Assembly: GCA_903863315.1 (NCBI GenBank)
Contig: CAIPBN010000392.1
Location: 1-6,778 of the forward strand
Direction: 5' to 3'
Length of the DNA stretch: 6,778 nt
Origin: an uncultured Verrucomicrobiota bacterium
Lineage (GTDB): Bacteria; Verrucomicrobiota; Verrucomicrobiia; Limisphaerales; SXTU01
Of this stretch, positions 5,829 to 6,778 are shown one piece after another; within the stretch, counting starts at the first letter, position 1; each line of letters starts with the position of its first letter. The translations under genes were made by a program, and so were the position numbers. Under the pieces are notes generated by a model. The model was not told the origin of the DNA. It saw only the letters and a program-made list of their open reading frames with translations, and did not search any database.

Positions 5829-6616
5829 ACTTCCTCCCCCAGCCATTTCACCGCCGCGAGCACGCCCATCGCGCACAACACCATGAGCAGGCTCACGGCC
5901 ACCGCCGCTTCCAAGTTGCCGACGCTGAGTTCGAGCCAGACGGTCGTGGGCAGCACCTCGGTCTTCATCCGCGTCGCGCCCGCGAAGACCAGGATCGGAC
6001 CAAACTCACCGAGGCTGCGCGCCCACGCCACGCTGGCAGCGGCGAACATCCCGCGCTTCGCCGCCGGCAACGTGACCAGCCAGACAGCCTGCGCCCGCGT
6101 GCAGCCCAGCGTCATGGCCACGTCCTCCGGGCGGGCGGACAACTGATCGAATGTCTGGCGCATGGTCCGCACGGCGAAGGCCGCGCCGATGGTGAACTGC
6201 GCCAGCACGACGCCGAAGACGGTGTAGGTGAACGGCACGGTGGTCCGCTCGATGAACTGGCCCAAGGCGGTCTGGAAAAAAATCAACAAGCACAGCCCCA
6301 TCACCATCGGCGGCAGCACGATCGGGATGTCCAGCGCGGCCTCGATCCAGTGCTTGCCCGGGAAGCGGGCCCGTGCCAGCAGGTAGCCCACCGGCACCGC
6401 CAGCAGCAGCGAGAGGAGGGCCGTGACCGTGCAGGTGAGGAGGCTCAGCATGATGGAGTGCTGGATTTCCCGCTTCTCCAGCGCCTTAAGGAGCTCTTCC
6501 GGCGTGGTGTAAGTGGCCGTGGCCACGAGCAGGGCCAGGAGGAAGAACAGATAAAGCCCGGCGACGGCGGCCAGCGAAAGCCAGAACGGGGATGGGCGCT
6601 GGGGCGGCGATGGCAT
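5825..6616 (-). CDS. modB: Molybdate-type ABC transporter permease
   Basis: A 263-residue inner-membrane permease of the molybdate/sulfate/tungstate type. From ATG 6616, hydrophobic segments lie near residues 11-33, 56-83, 98-116, 130-150, 187-198 and 234-256. The cytoplasmic EAA loop that docks on the ATPase reads EDVAMTLGCTRAQAVWLVTLP (164-184, with its G at 171 and LP at 183-184). It is followed by WARSLGEFGP (198-207), a motif strongly typical of ModB and CysT/CysW permeases, and VLPPMVMG (100-107) resembles the ModB VLPPVVxG stretch. It is a little longer than E. coli ModB because of the N-terminal tail. GTG 6640 would add eight residues; neither start has a strong Shine-Dalgarno. It lies upstream of, and overlaps, the ATPase gene, so the two form an operon. 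The periplasmic binding protein gene is not in the window; it may lie to the right beyond the hairpins. The exact substrate is inferred, not shown. Confidence 0.88.
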   Translation of the reverse strand: MPSPPQRPSPFWLSLAAVAGLYLFFLLALLVATATYTTPEELLKALEKREIQHSIMLSLLTCTVTALLSLLLAVPVGYLLARARFPGKHWIEAALDIPIVLPPMVMGLCLLIFFQTALGQFIERTTVPFTYTVFGVVLAQFTIGAAFAVRTMRQTFDQLSARPEDVAMTLGCTRAQAVWLVTLPAAKRGMFAAASVAWARSLGEFGPILVFAGATRMKTEVLPTTVWLELSVGNLEAAVAVSLLMVLCAMGVLAAVKWLGEEV

Positions 6617-6714
6617 GGCGCGCTGAAGCTCAAAGTTCACCTGCCAAAGCTCAAGCGAAAACAGGGAGCGGTGCGTATGAACGAATTGAGCGCATCTCGA
6701 TCTTGACCCGGAGC

Positions 6715-6731
6715 GCGGCTTTCCAAGCCGC
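6715..6731. repeat. Hairpin 1 of an intergenic hairpin cluster
   Basis: GCGGCTT (6715-6721) and AAGCCGC (6725-6731) form a perfect seven-pair stem with a TCC loop, extendable by two pairs past a bulged A at 6732. It lies in the gene-free stretch upstream of modB. Stems of this kind with GC-rich flanks are often parts of dispersed intergenic repeats, but this cannot be confirmed from one window. Confidence 0.6.
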
Positions 6732-6745
6732 AGCGCGCCACCTTG

Positions 6746-6756
6746 GCCAAAATGGC
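6746..6756. repeat. Hairpin 2 of the cluster (minor)
   Basis: GCCA (6746-6749) and TGGC (6753-6756) form a four-pair stem with an AAA loop, directly abutting the larger hairpin that follows. On its own it would be negligible; it is listed because of its position between two perfect stems. Confidence 0.3.
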
Positions 6757-6778
6757 TGCGGGACAGGAGTGTCCCGCA
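6757..6778. repeat. Hairpin 3 of the cluster: perfect 9-pair stem at the window edge
   Basis: TGCGGGACA (6757-6765), loop GGAG, TGTCCCGCA (6770-6778). The stem is perfect and may extend beyond the right edge. It could be a terminator of a gene lying to the right or one unit of a dispersed repeat. No T-run follows inside the window, so a classical intrinsic terminator on the plus strand is not demonstrable here. Confidence 0.7.

Noticed and set aside
5750..6706. Long plus-strand open frame of 318 codons
   Set aside because: It is antisense to modB and the start of modC; its translation is dominated by Arg, Gln, His and Gly, as expected from the reverse of a GC-rich membrane-protein gene.
1..6778. 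CRISPR arrays, tRNA or rRNA genes, transposases
   Set aside because: No regularly spaced repeats, cloverleaf-like segments, rRNA-like sequence or transposase motifs were seen on either strand.

Overview
The window looks like a chromosomal piece of a high-GC member of the Verrucomicrobiota, most likely the Pedosphaera/Limisphaerales side. The main clue is a pair of prepilins carrying a long, nearly invariant N-terminal block (FTLIELLVV...LAGMLLPALAKAK) that is very common in that phylum and in Lentisphaerota. A Tat-exported Gfo/Idh/MocA oxidoreductase next to an exported PQQ-type beta-propeller protein fits the same group. The assignment rests on recalled family knowledge, not on a search.

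Left block (1-2777): an exported PQQ-repeat propeller protein on the minus strand, cut by the left edge, diverges across 75 bases from a plus-strand Tat-signal Gfo/Idh/MocA oxidoreductase. Nine bases after that gene is a 116-residue protein resembling a pseudopilin that has lost its prepilin leader and cleavage motif. It converges on the next gene.

Middle block (2787-5120): a minus-strand E1-like protein of the ThiF/MoeB/HesA superfamily, with zinc cysteines kept but several adenylation residues changed, is followed by two plus-strand tandem paralogous prepilin genes. The paralogues share their N-terminal block, a DWIWHKDR/WHNY core and a C-terminal DGHxEFFKFPP motif. They probably encode secreted pseudopilin-like surface proteins of unknown role.

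Right block (5130-6640): a minus-strand ABC transporter, permease (modB-like) then ATPase (modC-like), probably overlapping by four bases. The permease signature points to molybdate/tungstate or a similar oxyanion. The ATPase lacks the C-terminal molybdate-binding domain of classical ModC. No binding protein (modA) lies in the window. The HesA/MoeB-like gene has the same orientation as modBC, so the prepilin pair may interrupt a former molybdenum-related cluster. The last 140 bases contain no gene but hold three hairpins in a row, probably part of a dispersed intergenic repeat or a terminator.

No rRNA, tRNA, CRISPR array or transposase was seen. The less ordinary features are the paired prepilins, the leaderless pilin-like protein and the atypical E1-like protein beside a molybdate-type transporter. 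None amounts to a demonstrated new system.
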